A stretch of 31,658 nucleotides of DNA, from positions 1 to 31,658 of the forward strand of contig CAZBJB010000011.1 of assembly GCA_964492105.1 (NCBI GenBank), read 5' to 3'. Under the pieces are notes generated by a model. It was not told the DNA's origin and did no database searches. It was given only the letters and a program-made list of their open reading frames with translations. Shown here piece by piece: positions 8,166 to 16,978 of this stretch (positions within the stretch are counted from its first letter, which is position 1; every line of letters begins with the position of its first letter). This DNA comes from JAUZQZ01 sp964492105. GTDB lineage: Bacteria; Pseudomonadota; Zetaproteobacteria; Mariprofundales; Mariprofundaceae. The position numbers were made by a program, and so were the translations under genes.

Positions 8166-9552
8166 GAAGAAGATCACTGGCATTGCCATCATCACCCTGG
8201 CACTGGGATCGGGCGGAGGCTACTGGCTGGCATCCCGGCATATAGGCATGTCCGCGGGGATGCATCATGCCGGTACCGAACGTGCACAGAAGGTGCGGCC
8301 CAAACGCAAGCCAGTGTTTTATCGCAATCCGATGAATCCGGATGTGACCTCTCCCGTCCCGGCCAAGGGTAATATGGGTATGCCTTATATCCCGGTCTAT
8401 GCCAATGGGGAACGGTTCGACAATGAACCCGCGGGAACGGTTAAGATCGACCCGGTGACCGTACAGGACATCGGCGTACGCACGGCCATGGCCGTGCGAC
8501 AGGCCCTGACCCGCAATATCATGAGCCTGGGCCGCGTGGCTTATGATGAAAGACTGATCACCCGCCTGCATCCCAAGACCGAAGGCTGGATCGGCAAGGT
8601 ACGTGTGAGCGAGACCGGTGAACCTGTGAAGAAAAATGAAATCCTGCTGTCGATTTATTCACCACAACTGGTGTCCAGCCAGGAAGAATACCTGCTGGCT
8701 CTGAACAATATGAAAACGCTGAAGGATAGTCCTTTTCCGGATATCCGCCGCGGTGCGGCGGACTTGCTGCGCTCCACCCGCGAGCGGCTTGAACTGCTGG
8801 ACGTTCCCGAGCATCAGATCAGGGAGCTGAAGAAAACACGCAAGGTCATGAAATTTCTGCACATCCACTCACCCTTTAACGGAATTGCGGTCAAAATCGG
8901 CGCCCGCGACGGACAATATGTCACGCCAAAAACCCAGATCTACATGATCGCCGATCTCTCCACTGTGTGGGCCTATGTGGACGTCTACGAATATGAGTTG
9001 CCGTGGATCAAGCTCGGAGATGAAGCATCCATGAAGCTCGCAGCCCTGCCAGGACAAACCTTTACAGGCAAAATAAAGTATATCTATCCGTATTTGAATG
9101 GAAAGACACGCACCATCAAGGTGCGCCTGGAATTTAAGAACCCCGATCTGAAGCTAAAGCCGGACATGTTCGCTGATGTCAGGATACACGTTGAAAGGCA
9201 GGCAAAGGCTCTTGTTATCCCCAGTAAAGCCGTTCTGCGTACGGGAAGGCGCAACGTGGTATTTGTAGTGCGTGGCCCCGGCAAGTACGAACCGCGTGAT
9301 GTCAGGCTCGGCATCAGTTCGCGGGGTCTGGTGCAAATCCTCGCGGGTGTAAAGGCAGGCGAGGATGTTGTAACCAGTGCCCAGTTCCTTATTGATTCCG
9401 AATCCAAGCTGCGCGAGGCCTCCGCTAAGATGATGGAAGTAAAAGAACCCACCGCGGCCAATCCACGCCCCGACATGGACGAGGTCAGCAGGGACATGGA
9501 GCCCAAGGGTATGCGTCTGAAGGGTATGAATACGAAAAAGGGGAAAAAATAA
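8158..9552 (+). CDS. cusB: Periplasmic adaptor CusB (RND membrane fusion protein)
   Basis: CusB links the inner-membrane pump CusA to the outer-membrane channel and hands copper or silver to the pump. The 464-residue protein starts with a membrane/signal segment (residues 5-25). It then has a metal-binding N-terminal segment in which Met59 (in NPMNPD) and Met73/Met75 (in NMGMPYIP) match the three methionines known to bind Cu(I)/Ag(I) in E. coli CusB. Next come the barrel-sandwich and hairpin (KTEGWIGKVRVSETGEPVKKNEIL to about residue 235), the beta barrel (VWAYVDVYEYELPWIKLGDEA) and the membrane-proximal domain. The C-terminal tail is rich in Met and Lys (from DMEPKGMRLKGMNTKK). The start overlaps the cusC stop. 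Confidence 0.93.
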   Translation: MNKKKITGIAIITLALGSGGGYWLASRHIGMSAGMHHAGTERAQKVRPKRKPVFYRNPMNPDVTSPVPAKGNMGMPYIPVYANGERFDNEPAGTVKIDPVTVQDIGVRTAMAVRQALTRNIMSLGRVAYDERLITRLHPKTEGWIGKVRVSETGEPVKKNEILLSIYSPQLVSSQEEYLLALNNMKTLKDSPFPDIRRGAADLLRSTRERLELLDVPEHQIRELKKTRKVMKFLHIHSPFNGIAVKIGARDGQYVTPKTQIYMIADLSTVWAYVDVYEYELPWIKLGDEASMKLAALPGQTFTGKIKYIYPYLNGKTRTIKVRLEFKNPDLKLKPDMFADVRIHVERQAKALVIPSKAVLRTGRRNVVFVVRGPGKYEPRDVRLGISSRGLVQILAGVKAGEDVVTSAQFLIDSESKLREASAKMMEVKEPTAANPRPDMDEVSRDMEPKGMRLKGMNTKKGKK

Positions 9553-9555
9553 GGC

Positions 9556-10567
9556 GTGAGGTGCATATTTTCTTACCGTAATGCCATCGCCCGTTACGGT
9601 CTGACCATCGGCGATGTACAGGATGTCATCCAGAGCGCTATCGGAGGCGTCAATGTGACACAAACAGTGGAGGGACTGGAACGTTATCCGGTGAACCTGC
9701 GCTACCCGCGTGAATTGCGCGACAATCCGGAACAGCTGGGTCGAGTACTCATTCCGACCCCCGCAGGCGCGCAAATACCGCTTTCCCGGTTGGCAACGAT
9801 CACCACCCGGCGGGGACCGCCTTCGATCAAAGCGGAGAATGCCCGCCCCAATGCATGGATCTATGTGGACATCAAGACCAGCGACATCGGCGGCTATGTC
9901 GTCAGGGCAAAAAAACTGATCGACGAACGGATCAAGTTGCCAGTCGGCTATACCCTCACATGGTCCGGGCCGTTCGAGTACATGGAACGGGCCAATGCAC
10001 GCCTGCGGGTTGTCGTACCCCTGGCCCTGTTTATTGTTTTCCTGCTGCTCTATCTGAATTTCGGCTACCTCATCGCACCGCTGGTGGTGATGATGCTCTC
10101 CATTCCGTTTGCGCTGATCGGCGGCTTCTGGCTGATGTATTGGCTCGGCTTCAATATGAGCGTGGCCGTGGCCGTGGGCTTTATCGCACTGGCCGGCGTA
10201 TCGGTCGAGATCGGCGTGCTGGTTCTTACGTTTATCGATCAGGAAGTCAGGAGATCGCGTCATGACAAGGGGCGGGCATTGAAGTCCGCAGAAGTCATGG
10301 AAGCGGTGCTTGGCGGGACCTCGCAACGCGTGCGTCCCATCGCCATGACCGCAACGGCCATCATCGCCGGCCTGCTGCCGATGATGTGGAGTTCAGGAAC
10401 AGGATCGGAGGTCATGAAACGCATCGCGGCGCCCATGGTCGGCGGCATGTTGACGGCCACGCTTGCTGTGCCTGCTGATGTTACCCCTGATTTATGGCGT
10501 CATCCTGCAGTTCCAGGAAAAGCGGCTGGAAAGACGGGATGCAAAGCTAATGGAGCAAAACCCATGA
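9556..10567 (+). pseudogene. Decayed CusA-like RND pump, C-terminal third only
   Basis: This is a remnant of a second CusA-type pump. It aligns with residues from about 735 to the C terminus of the intact cusA downstream (ARYGLTIGDVQDVIQSAIGG and FIALAGVSVEIGVLVLTFI versus the same stretches in cusA). The first two thirds are missing: similarity begins only a few codons after the cusB stop. Near 10465-10472 a 1-nt insertion or 2-nt loss shifts the frame. In the corrected frame the sequence continues LLMLPLIYGVILQF and ends at the TGA 10565-10567, as expected for a CusA tail. Uncorrected, the frame ends at 10584. Divergence from cusA is clearly more than that of a recent tandem duplicate, so it is either an old paralogue or a remnant brought in separately. 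A short product from GTG 9556 would have no pump function. Confidence 0.88.
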
Positions 10568-10644
10568 GTGGAACTTCAGGTTAATGGAGCCAACCCGCAT
10601 ATTCCACGATACGCGATATGTACAACAAGAGAGAGGATAATATA

Positions 10645-13600
10645 ATGCTTAGGAATATCATCGACGGTTCGCTGAAGAACAGCATGCTGGTGTTCATGGC
10701 CACGACATTTATAATCTTGGCTGGCGTCTGGTCGGTAAAACACATCTCGCTGGATGCCATTCCGGATCTCTCCGACGTGCAGGTCATCCTGTTTACCAAG
10801 TTTCCCGGACAAGCGCCGCAAGTGGTGGAGGATCAGGTCACCTATCCGCTGACCACCGCCATGTTGCAGGTTCCGCGCGCCAAGCTGGTGCGCGGCTATT
10901 CCTTCTTTAATTTTTCCTTTGTCTATATCACATTCGAAGAGGGAACGGACATGTACTGGGCACGTTCGCGCGTGCTGGAGTACGCCAATGCCGCCGCAAA
11001 AAATCTGCCAGCCGGTGTTCAGCCCGTGCTGGGTCCGGATGCCACCGGCGTAGGCTGGATCTATGAATATGTGCTGGTGGATAAAACCGGGAAACATGAT
11101 TTGGCCGAGCTTCGCAGCCTCCAGGACTGGGTACTCCGCTACCGTCTGGAGACGGTCAAGAATGTAGCTGAAGTCGCTTCCGTGGGTGGTTTCGTCAAAC
11201 AGTATCAGGTGGAAGTGGATCCCAACATGCTGCTGGCCTATAACATTCCGCTATCCAAAGTAAAACATGCCATCATGCGCTCGAACAATGATGTCGGCGG
11301 ACGCCTGGTGGAGATGGGTGGAACTGAATTTTTGGTGCGTGGCCTGGGTTACATCAAATCCATTGATGATTTAAATCAGATCCCGATCGGCGTGGATAAA
11401 AACGGAACGCCCATCCGCCTGAAGGATGTGGCGCATGTGCATCTGGGGCCGGAACTCAGGCGCGGTGCCGTGGATTTTAATGGAGAAGGCGAAACAGCCG
11501 GCGGCATTGTGGTCATGCGTTTCGGTGAAAACGCGTTGACCACCATTAAAGCCATACGTGCAAAGATCGCTCAATTACAAAAAGTCATGCCGAAAGGTGT
11601 GAAGATCGTGCCGGTGTATGACCGCGGCGCCCTGATTGAGCGGGCGGTGTCCAATCTCAAGGAAAAGCTGATGGAGGAATTTGTCGTCATCGCGCTGGTA
11701 TGCCTGGTTTTTTTGTTACACGCCCGATCCGCCCTCGTCGCCATCTTCACCTTGCCCATGGGTATGTTGATTGCTTTCATTCTGATGCGCTGGCAGGGCT
11801 TATCCGCCAATATCATGAGCCTCGGCGGCATTGCCATTACGTTGGGCGCCATGGTGGATGGCGCCATTGTGCTCATTGAAAACGCACATAAACATCTTGA
11901 ACACGGCGAACAGCAAAAGGGATCAGCGTTGACGATCCCCGAGCGGTGGACAGTTATCGGCGATGCGGCAAAGGAAGTGGCGCCCGCCCTGTTCTTTTCA
12001 CTACTGATTATCACGTCATCCTATCTGGTGATATTTACCCTGCAGGAGCAGGCCGGGCGGCTGTTCAAACCGCTGGCCTTTACCGCAACCTATATCATGG
12101 GCGCGGCGGCCGTGCTTGCCGTGACGCTGGTGCCGCTGCTGATGGGTTATTTTATCCGCGGCCACATCATACCGGAGGGGAAAAATCCGGTGAACCGTTT
12201 CCTGAAATTTATCCATCGTCCGGCGCTTGCCCACGCCCTGAAATACAAATGGATCACCCTTGGCATCGCCCTGGTCGCGCTGGTGAGCGTGGTTTATCCC
12301 GTGGGCAGGCTGGGCAGCGAGTTTATGCCGCCGCTGGATGAGGGCGATATCCTCTATATGCCTACAACCCTTCCCGGTATCTCCATTACCACGAGCAAGG
12401 CCATGATGCAACATATGGATAAAATATTGAAAACCTTCCCGGAGGTACAATCTGTATTCGGAAAAAATGGACGGGCGGATACATCCACCGACCCGGCCTC
12501 TTTGTCCATGACGGAAATTACCATCCGCGTCAAACCAAAGGACGAATGGCCGGATCCATCCAAAACAACCAAGGAACTCGTCCATGAAATGGACAAGGCC
12601 ATCCAGTTTCCTGGCGTAGCCAATTCATGGGGCTTCCCGATCAAGACGCGCATCGACATGCTGTCCACCGGCATCAAGACACCGGTCGGCGTCAAGATTA
12701 TCGGTCCGGATCTTTCCGTGCTGCAACGGATCGGCAAACAGATCGAGGGTGTCCTGAATATGCTGCCTGATACCAAGTCGGCCATGGGTGATCGGGCGAT
12801 GGGCGGGTATTACCTGGATTTCAATATCAAGCGCAAGGAAGCGGCGCGTTACGGCCTTACCGTGGGTGATGTGGAGGATGTCATCCAGTCCGCCATTGGC
12901 GGCATGGATGTCACGGAAACGGTGGAGGGTCTGGAACGCTACCCGGTCAACCTGCGCTACGCACGCGACCTGCGCAACAGCCCGGCAGCACTTGAACGCA
13001 TGCTGATCCCCACGCCGACAGGTGTGCAAATTCCAATTGCCCAGGTCGCCGATTTGAAAATCCGGCGTGGACCGCCTGCGATCAAGAGTGAGAATTCCCT
13101 CACCGACACCTGGATTTACGTGAGCCTCAAGACCTCGGATATTGGCGGCTACGTTGAGAAAGCAAAAAAAGCCGTCGCCGCGAAGGTAAAGATCCCGCCC
13201 GGATACACGGTACTCTGGTCCGGGCAATATGAATACATGAAGCAGGCCAATGCACGCATGCGGTTGGCCGCGCCGCTGGTGCTGGTGTTGATCTTCCTGC
13301 TGCTGTATTTCAATTTCAACACACTGATTGAACCGCTGGTGGTCATGGCCTCGGTACCGTTCGCGCTGGTTGGCGGCGCATGGTTGATTTACCTGATGGA
13401 CTACAATCTGAGCGTGGCCGTGGATGTGGGCTTCATCGCCCTGGCCGGTGTGACAGCCGAGATCGGCGTGCTGGTGCTCACCTTCATCGGCCACGAAATG
13501 GAACGCAAGCGCGCGGAGTTGCAACGCCCGCTTTCCTCAAGGGAAATATTCGAAGCCGTGTTGAATGGTACCTCCCAGCGCGTGCGCGCCATCGCCATGA

Positions 13601-13830
13601 CCGCGTCCGCCATTATCGCCGGATTGCTGCCCATCATGTGGAGTTCAGGCACGGGATCGAGCGTCATGCAGCGCATCGCGGCACCCATGGTCGGCGGTAT
13701 GATCACCAGCCTCGTGGTTTGCCTCGTCGTACTGCCGGTGTTCTACGGTATGATTTTACAATTCAGGGAAAAGCGCGCCATCCGTACTGCCGCGAAACTG
13801 GCCCGAACGATTCATGAATCGCCGGGATGA
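10645..13830 (+). CDS. cusA: Copper/silver efflux RND pump CusA
   Basis: CusA is the proton-driven inner-membrane pump that exports Cu(I) and Ag(I). The 1061-residue protein has the HME-RND layout of 12 membrane helices and two large periplasmic loops. The three copper-binding methionines of E. coli CusA (573, 623, 672) are matched by Met572 (LYMPTTLPG), Met622 (LSMTEI) and Met672 (RIDMLSTG). The proton-relay residues Asp405 (GAMVDGAIV) and Glu939 (VTAEIGV) are at the same numbers as in E. coli. I chose ATG 10645, preceded by GAGAGGAT and giving the normal MLRNIIDGSLKNS start; the frame opens nine codons earlier without support. The last nine codons (from about 13801) lie inside a family-2 repeat end. 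Confidence 0.96.
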   Translation: MLRNIIDGSLKNSMLVFMATTFIILAGVWSVKHISLDAIPDLSDVQVILFTKFPGQAPQVVEDQVTYPLTTAMLQVPRAKLVRGYSFFNFSFVYITFEEGTDMYWARSRVLEYANAAAKNLPAGVQPVLGPDATGVGWIYEYVLVDKTGKHDLAELRSLQDWVLRYRLETVKNVAEVASVGGFVKQYQVEVDPNMLLAYNIPLSKVKHAIMRSNNDVGGRLVEMGGTEFLVRGLGYIKSIDDLNQIPIGVDKNGTPIRLKDVAHVHLGPELRRGAVDFNGEGETAGGIVVMRFGENALTTIKAIRAKIAQLQKVMPKGVKIVPVYDRGALIERAVSNLKEKLMEEFVVIALVCLVFLLHARSALVAIFTLPMGMLIAFILMRWQGLSANIMSLGGIAITLGAMVDGAIVLIENAHKHLEHGEQQKGSALTIPERWTVIGDAAKEVAPALFFSLLIITSSYLVIFTLQEQAGRLFKPLAFTATYIMGAAAVLAVTLVPLLMGYFIRGHIIPEGKNPVNRFLKFIHRPALAHALKYKWITLGIALVALVSVVYPVGRLGSEFMPPLDEGDILYMPTTLPGISITTSKAMMQHMDKILKTFPEVQSVFGKNGRADTSTDPASLSMTEITIRVKPKDEWPDPSKTTKELVHEMDKAIQFPGVANSWGFPIKTRIDMLSTGIKTPVGVKIIGPDLSVLQRIGKQIEGVLNMLPDTKSAMGDRAMGGYYLDFNIKRKEAARYGLTVGDVEDVIQSAIGGMDVTETVEGLERYPVNLRYARDLRNSPAALERMLIPTPTGVQIPIAQVADLKIRRGPPAIKSENSLTDTWIYVSLKTSDIGGYVEKAKKAVAAKVKIPPGYTVLWSGQYEYMKQANARMRLAAPLVLVLIFLLLYFNFNTLIEPLVVMASVPFALVGGAWLIYLMDYNLSVAVDVGFIALAGVTAEIGVLVLTFIGHEMERKRAELQRPLSSREIFEAVLNGTSQRVRAIAMTASAIIAGLLPIMWSSGTGSSVMQRIAAPMVGGMITSLVVCLVVLPVFYGMILQFREKRAIRTAAKLARTIHESPG

Positions 13831-13991
13831 TTGTGCCTGCCTGTACGTGCCGCACGCAGACAGACCGGGCCCGTATTCACAACGAATTGTGGAAGGAGGC
13901 CGTGGCCGCCTATGCGGACGAGCGACGAGGGATTTGGTGTGGGCAGGGCTACAGGCAAGCGCGCGGCAGTATGGATGCATAGTTCGGGATA
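13799..13991 (+). repeat. Family-2 repeat element, full copy 1
   Basis: This is an element of about 193 bp with imperfect inverted ends (GGCCCGAACGATTCATGAATC on the left, GCATAGTTCGGGATA on the right). Its interior aligns nearly base for base over long stretches with the reverse complement of 23023-23213: shared blocks include TGCCTGCCTGT, CAGACAGACCGGGCC and CGACGAGGGATT. The left end overlaps the last codons and stop of cusA. The right end lies just upstream of the ribosome site of the PII-like gene. No open frame in it looks like a protein. Confidence 0.8.
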
Positions 13992-14012
13992 GGGACTGAG
14001 GAGAACAAGCAC

Positions 14013-14318
14013 ATGGAAATGAACGTTGTCGTCGCCATTATCCGTACCGAGATGCTGGATCAGGTGGAGTTCTGTCTGGAAAAACTTGGCCTCGAAGGTA
14101 TCAGCATCAGCCGTGTCAAAGGCCATGGAGAGTATGAGAATTTTTATAGCGGCGATCATATGACGAGCTATGACCGACTGGAAATTTCTGCGCCTGAATC
14201 AAGGGTGGAGAATATCGCGCGCTGCATCGTGAGCGCGGTTCATTCCGGGCTTCCGGATGATGGCATCGTCAGCATCTTGGCTGTCCGTAAGTTCTACCGG
14301 ATAGCAGGGAGTTGCTGA
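14013..14318 (+). CDS. PII-like signalling protein of the metal-efflux-associated type
   Basis: The 101-residue protein has the PII ferredoxin-like fold pattern: VVAIIRTEMLDQVEFCLEKLGLEGISISRVKGHG at the start, then VENIARCIVSAVHSGLPDDGIVSILAVRKFYRI. Compared with GlnB, the T-loop is about six residues shorter, and the uridylylated tyrosine is not present (SGDHM instead of RGAEY). So classical nitrogen signalling through GlnD is unlikely. A PII subgroup (PII-NG) encoded next to heavy-metal RND pumps is known, and the position after cusA fits it; its ligand and partner are not established. ATG 14013 is preceded by GAGGAGA; an ATG two codons later is an alternative. The stop is directly followed by the start of the next gene. 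Confidence 0.8.
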   Translation: MEMNVVVAIIRTEMLDQVEFCLEKLGLEGISISRVKGHGEYENFYSGDHMTSYDRLEISAPESRVENIARCIVSAVHSGLPDDGIVSILAVRKFYRIAGSC

Positions 14319-15293
14319 ATGACCGAGCAGACACAAACTATTTTTCGCTGGTTAGGGTTCGATCATCGACCACCCGGACACCTGCCTCCCGTGGTTACAC
14401 CCATACAGGCCCGGCTGTTTCGCCTGCTGCGTATCCTGTTTGGTCTCATCTGGTTGTACAACACATGGACCGCTTCATCGGGTGCCAACAAATTGTCCGT
14501 CGCCCATTTTGTCGGGTTGCCTCTCTCTTCCGGGCTCGTACACCTCGCTGGCAATGGCATCGTCCTCCTGGATCTCTACATTACGCTGGTATTGTTATCG
14601 GGAAAAGGTATGCGGTCGGCTTTGTGGATCGGGATCGGCTACCTGATGTTCATGTGGATTGGCGTTGAATACGGCGGAGATTTTAATCCCGCCGCCGGCG
14701 GCACCGATGCAGGTATCGCACCGCCCTACATCATCGCCATGATCCTCACCTACACCTGCTGGCACATCAGCCAGCCGCTATCGGCATCGACTGATCGCAC
14801 CACGCGCGACCATACGTTGCTATGGATCCATGCTGCGCGGAATATCTTCGGGTTCCTGTGGGCCTGGGACGCGCTGTTTAAGTGGCACCCCTATTTTCTG
14901 ACTCACTTTGTCGGCTATATGGCTGATGCCCAGCAAGGCCAACCCGTCTGGTTAGTCGATTACATTCAGGTCTGGATCGATGTCATCACACATGCCAACC
15001 CTCTGATTTTCGGATTACTCGCGGCCGCTACGGAAGTCGGCGTTGCCTGGAGTTTGCTTTCCGGAAAGCTGCTTCGGTACCTGTTACCGATCGGAATGGG
15101 CTTCTCATTTATGATCTGGTCGACCGCGGAGAGTTTTGGCGGACCCTACAGCAACGGTCAGACGGGCATGCCAGGCAACATGTTCGGAAACGCAGTCATT
15201 TATATGCTTATTTTCGCATATTTCATGGTTTTATACCGCTGGCCCAGGTACAGCAGTGTTCGGGACATGGAGGAAGGCATCGCCAAAGAATAA
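14319..15293 (+). CDS. Membrane protein with two DoxX-like halves
   Basis: The 324-residue membrane protein has about eight helices. It appears to be an internal duplication of a four-helix DoxX-like unit. The first half (from about residue 30) has RLLRILFGLIWLYNTW and ends in a segment containing AAGGTDAGIAPPY. The second (from about 168) has HAARNIFGFLWAWDALFKW and ends in GPYSNGQTGMPGNMFGNAV. DoxX/DoxD-type proteins are membrane partners of quinone-linked or thiol redox systems, but the family is poorly defined, so no reaction is assigned. The start codon directly follows the PII-like stop, so both are translated from one message. Its place inside a copper cluster suggests a role in metal or redox stress. 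The function is unknown. Confidence 0.65.
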   Translation: MTEQTQTIFRWLGFDHRPPGHLPPVVTPIQARLFRLLRILFGLIWLYNTWTASSGANKLSVAHFVGLPLSSGLVHLAGNGIVLLDLYITLVLLSGKGMRSALWIGIGYLMFMWIGVEYGGDFNPAAGGTDAGIAPPYIIAMILTYTCWHISQPLSASTDRTTRDHTLLWIHAARNIFGFLWAWDALFKWHPYFLTHFVGYMADAQQGQPVWLVDYIQVWIDVITHANPLIFGLLAAATEVGVAWSLLSGKLLRYLLPIGMGFSFMIWSTAESFGGPYSNGQTGMPGNMFGNAVIYMLIFAYFMVLYRWPRYSSVRDMEEGIAKE

Positions 15294-15325
15294 AACATCA
15301 TGAATCCAGGAGAAAGGAGGATGAG

Positions 15326-15850
15326 ATGACAAAAACAGCAATAGTGAGCCTGCTTGTAACGGGTGTCATGGGCATAAGTCCTGCGTTTGCATCCGGTGAT
15401 CATAAATGCCTGCATACGCATCATAACACAATGAATGCTGACATGATCCATGTGATGGGCCAGGGTCGCATGGATGGAAGGATGACAAACCAAATAAAGA
15501 ATCACATGAACGGCAGGTTCCTCGTCAGGAAGAATATTGACGGCTACCGGGTCAGTTTTCATGTCCTGAAAGCACCGGAAGGTACGCAAAAACACGGCGG
15601 GACATATCATTTTATGTTCAAAGTCGAAAAAGATGGCAAAGTGCTGACCCATATACTCGTGAACTCCAAAGTTATGTATTCCGACGGACAATCCGAATCA
15701 AAAATGATGATGCGGATGGGCGACTGGTACATGGCCGGCTACAATCTGGAAGATAAAGGAAAATATAAAATCATGGTGCTGTTCAAGACATCGGACGGGA
15801 AGATGCATTTCAGCAGCATGGAATATCAAGCACGGGGGACCCTCAAATGA
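15326..15850 (+). CDS. Secreted His/Met-rich protein, paralogue 1
   Basis: The 174-residue protein has a signal peptide (to about residue 22, PAFA) and a His/Met-rich mature N terminus (HKCLHTHHNTMNADMIHVMG) that could bind copper. A beta-rich domain follows with FLVRKNIDGYRVSFHVLKAPEG, YHFMFKVEKDG and MGDWYMAGYNLEDKGKYKIMVLF. This domain is shared with the gene at 16511, so the two are paralogues flanking one membrane-protein gene. The pattern recalls small periplasmic FixH/YtkA-like beta-sandwich domains, but I do not recognise the exact family. ATG 15326 follows a strong AGGAGG. The stop overlaps the next start (ATGA). A periplasmic metal chaperone or sensor is the most likely role, by inference only. 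Confidence 0.75.
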   Translation: MTKTAIVSLLVTGVMGISPAFASGDHKCLHTHHNTMNADMIHVMGQGRMDGRMTNQIKNHMNGRFLVRKNIDGYRVSFHVLKAPEGTQKHGGTYHFMFKVEKDGKVLTHILVNSKVMYSDGQSESKMMMRMGDWYMAGYNLEDKGKYKIMVLFKTSDGKMHFSSMEYQARGTLK

Positions 15851-16509
15851 CGGAAATAAGAGATCGGGAAATCATCCAATTCGTTCGTCACGGGTTGCTT
15901 TTGTCCGTCATGGCACTGATCGCGGGTCTCTCATGGGCCGGGTATCTCGCCACTCACCATGAGCAACTGCACGGCGGATTCGAGCAACAGGAAGCAGTGC
16001 TCAAGGCACGGGAAAGGAGGCAACAGACAAGCATGCACGTCGCATTATTACGTGAGGCACCTCGGGCACATGCGCATGGAGCGCATGACGGCGAGCCGCC
16101 TGACATCATACACCGGCATTCCCATTCGGGGAGCCTGGCCATGGATGCCATGCAGCGCCTGATGCGCGGTCATATTCACTGGATGGGGCTAGGCATTCTT
16201 TCCACCGTTTTACTACTGATTGTCGCCTGTACATCGCTGAAGGCCGTCTGGAAGAAAACGCTTGGCTGGACCTTCGGCATCGGTTCACTGGCCTATCCCG
16301 TTGCCTGGATTGTCATGGGGTTCCGTACCGTAACGATGGGTTCTGAAACAGCAGAAGCCAGCGTCATGTGGCTATTCATTCCCGCTGCGGGTCTGGTCCT
16401 GGCCTCCCTGATCGCCGTATTTGGCATCCTGTTACTTGAAATAACCGGGTGGCATACACGCCCGAGCTTTTCCCGTTTCTTTGAACCCACGACAGCCTCG
16501 GAAGAATGA
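15847..16509 (+). CDS. Membrane protein with His-rich periplasmic loop
   Basis: This 220-residue protein has one N-terminal helix (about residues 13-32). A hydrophilic loop of about 75 residues follows, rich in histidine (HAHGAHDGEPPD, then IIHRHSHSGS around residues 75-95). Three more helices come next (about 108-130, 138-156 and 170-197), and a short tail ends the protein. The loop could bind copper or zinc. I do not recognise a named family. The start overlaps the upstream stop by 4 bp, and the stop is followed one base later by the next gene, so the three genes from 15326 to 16978 form a tight unit with a paralogue on each side. It is probably a membrane partner of the two secreted proteins. 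Confidence 0.7.
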   Translation: MTEIRDREIIQFVRHGLLLSVMALIAGLSWAGYLATHHEQLHGGFEQQEAVLKARERRQQTSMHVALLREAPRAHAHGAHDGEPPDIIHRHSHSGSLAMDAMQRLMRGHIHWMGLGILSTVLLLIVACTSLKAVWKKTLGWTFGIGSLAYPVAWIVMGFRTVTMGSETAEASVMWLFIPAAGLVLASLIAVFGILLLEITGWHTRPSFSRFFEPTTASEE

Positions 16510-16510
16510 T

Positions 16511-16978
16511 ATGAAAAACATAGTGATAACCGCAATCATCCTTACTCTTGCAGGCACGTTTCCCGCGCTTGCGGAAACGCCGGGAAGGCGACAGATCAAG
16601 GCGGATCGCGGACGATCGATGAATCATCTTCAGGGATTCGTCGTTAGAAAGGGTATCCGAGACAATTACACGGTTATCTTCCATATTATGAGATCGCCGG
16701 AAGGCATGCGCTACAGCGAGGATCAGTACCATCTGATGGTGGTGGTTGAAAAGGATCATAAACCCGTCACCGGCCTTCAAATGATTTCCAGGGTCGTTCA
16801 TCCCAACGGTATCACTGAACAGAAACCCATGATACACGTGGGGGAATGGTACATGGCACTTTATAATCTGCATGAACAAGGCAGACACTGGATCTCCGTG
16901 CAATTCAATATATCCGGCAAACAATACGCCGCCGGTACATACTATCCGGAAATGGATTTTTCGGGGGCATCCCAATGA
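16511..16978 (+). CDS. Secreted beta-domain protein, paralogue 2
   Basis: The 155-residue protein has a signal peptide (MKNIVITAIILTLAGTFPALA). It carries the same domain as the 15326 gene: FVVRKGIRDNYTVIFHIMRSPEG, YHLMVVVEKDHK, VGEWYMALYNLHEQGRHWISVQF. It lacks the His/Met-rich N-terminal segment of paralogue 1, so the two have probably divided roles. I chose ATG 16511, because upstream in-frame codons overlap the previous gene and the signal peptide begins here. The stop overlaps the next start (ATGA), so it is coupled to the HMA gene. The family is unrecognised. A periplasmic role in copper handling is inferred from the operon only. Confidence 0.75.
   Translation: MKNIVITAIILTLAGTFPALAETPGRRQIKADRGRSMNHLQGFVVRKGIRDNYTVIFHIMRSPEGMRYSEDQYHLMVVVEKDHKPVTGLQMISRVVHPNGITEQKPMIHVGEWYMALYNLHEQGRHWISVQFNISGKQYAAGTYYPEMDFSGASQ

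Noticed and set aside
12625..13524. 299-codon minus-strand frame inside cusA, and similar long frames opposite pilU (907-1590) and cusB (9154-10326)
   Set aside because: They are antisense to well-supported genes and have His/Gln-rich composition typical of shadow frames.
13799..13991. Family-2 repeat as a tRNA-like or riboswitch element
   Set aside because: I could not find a cloverleaf or a known aptamer pattern, and its inverted ends and dispersal favour a repeat element.
13814..13999. 61-codon plus-strand frame in the cusA to PII-like gap
   Set aside because: It lies within family-2 copy 1; the homologous copy at 23023 does not keep this frame.
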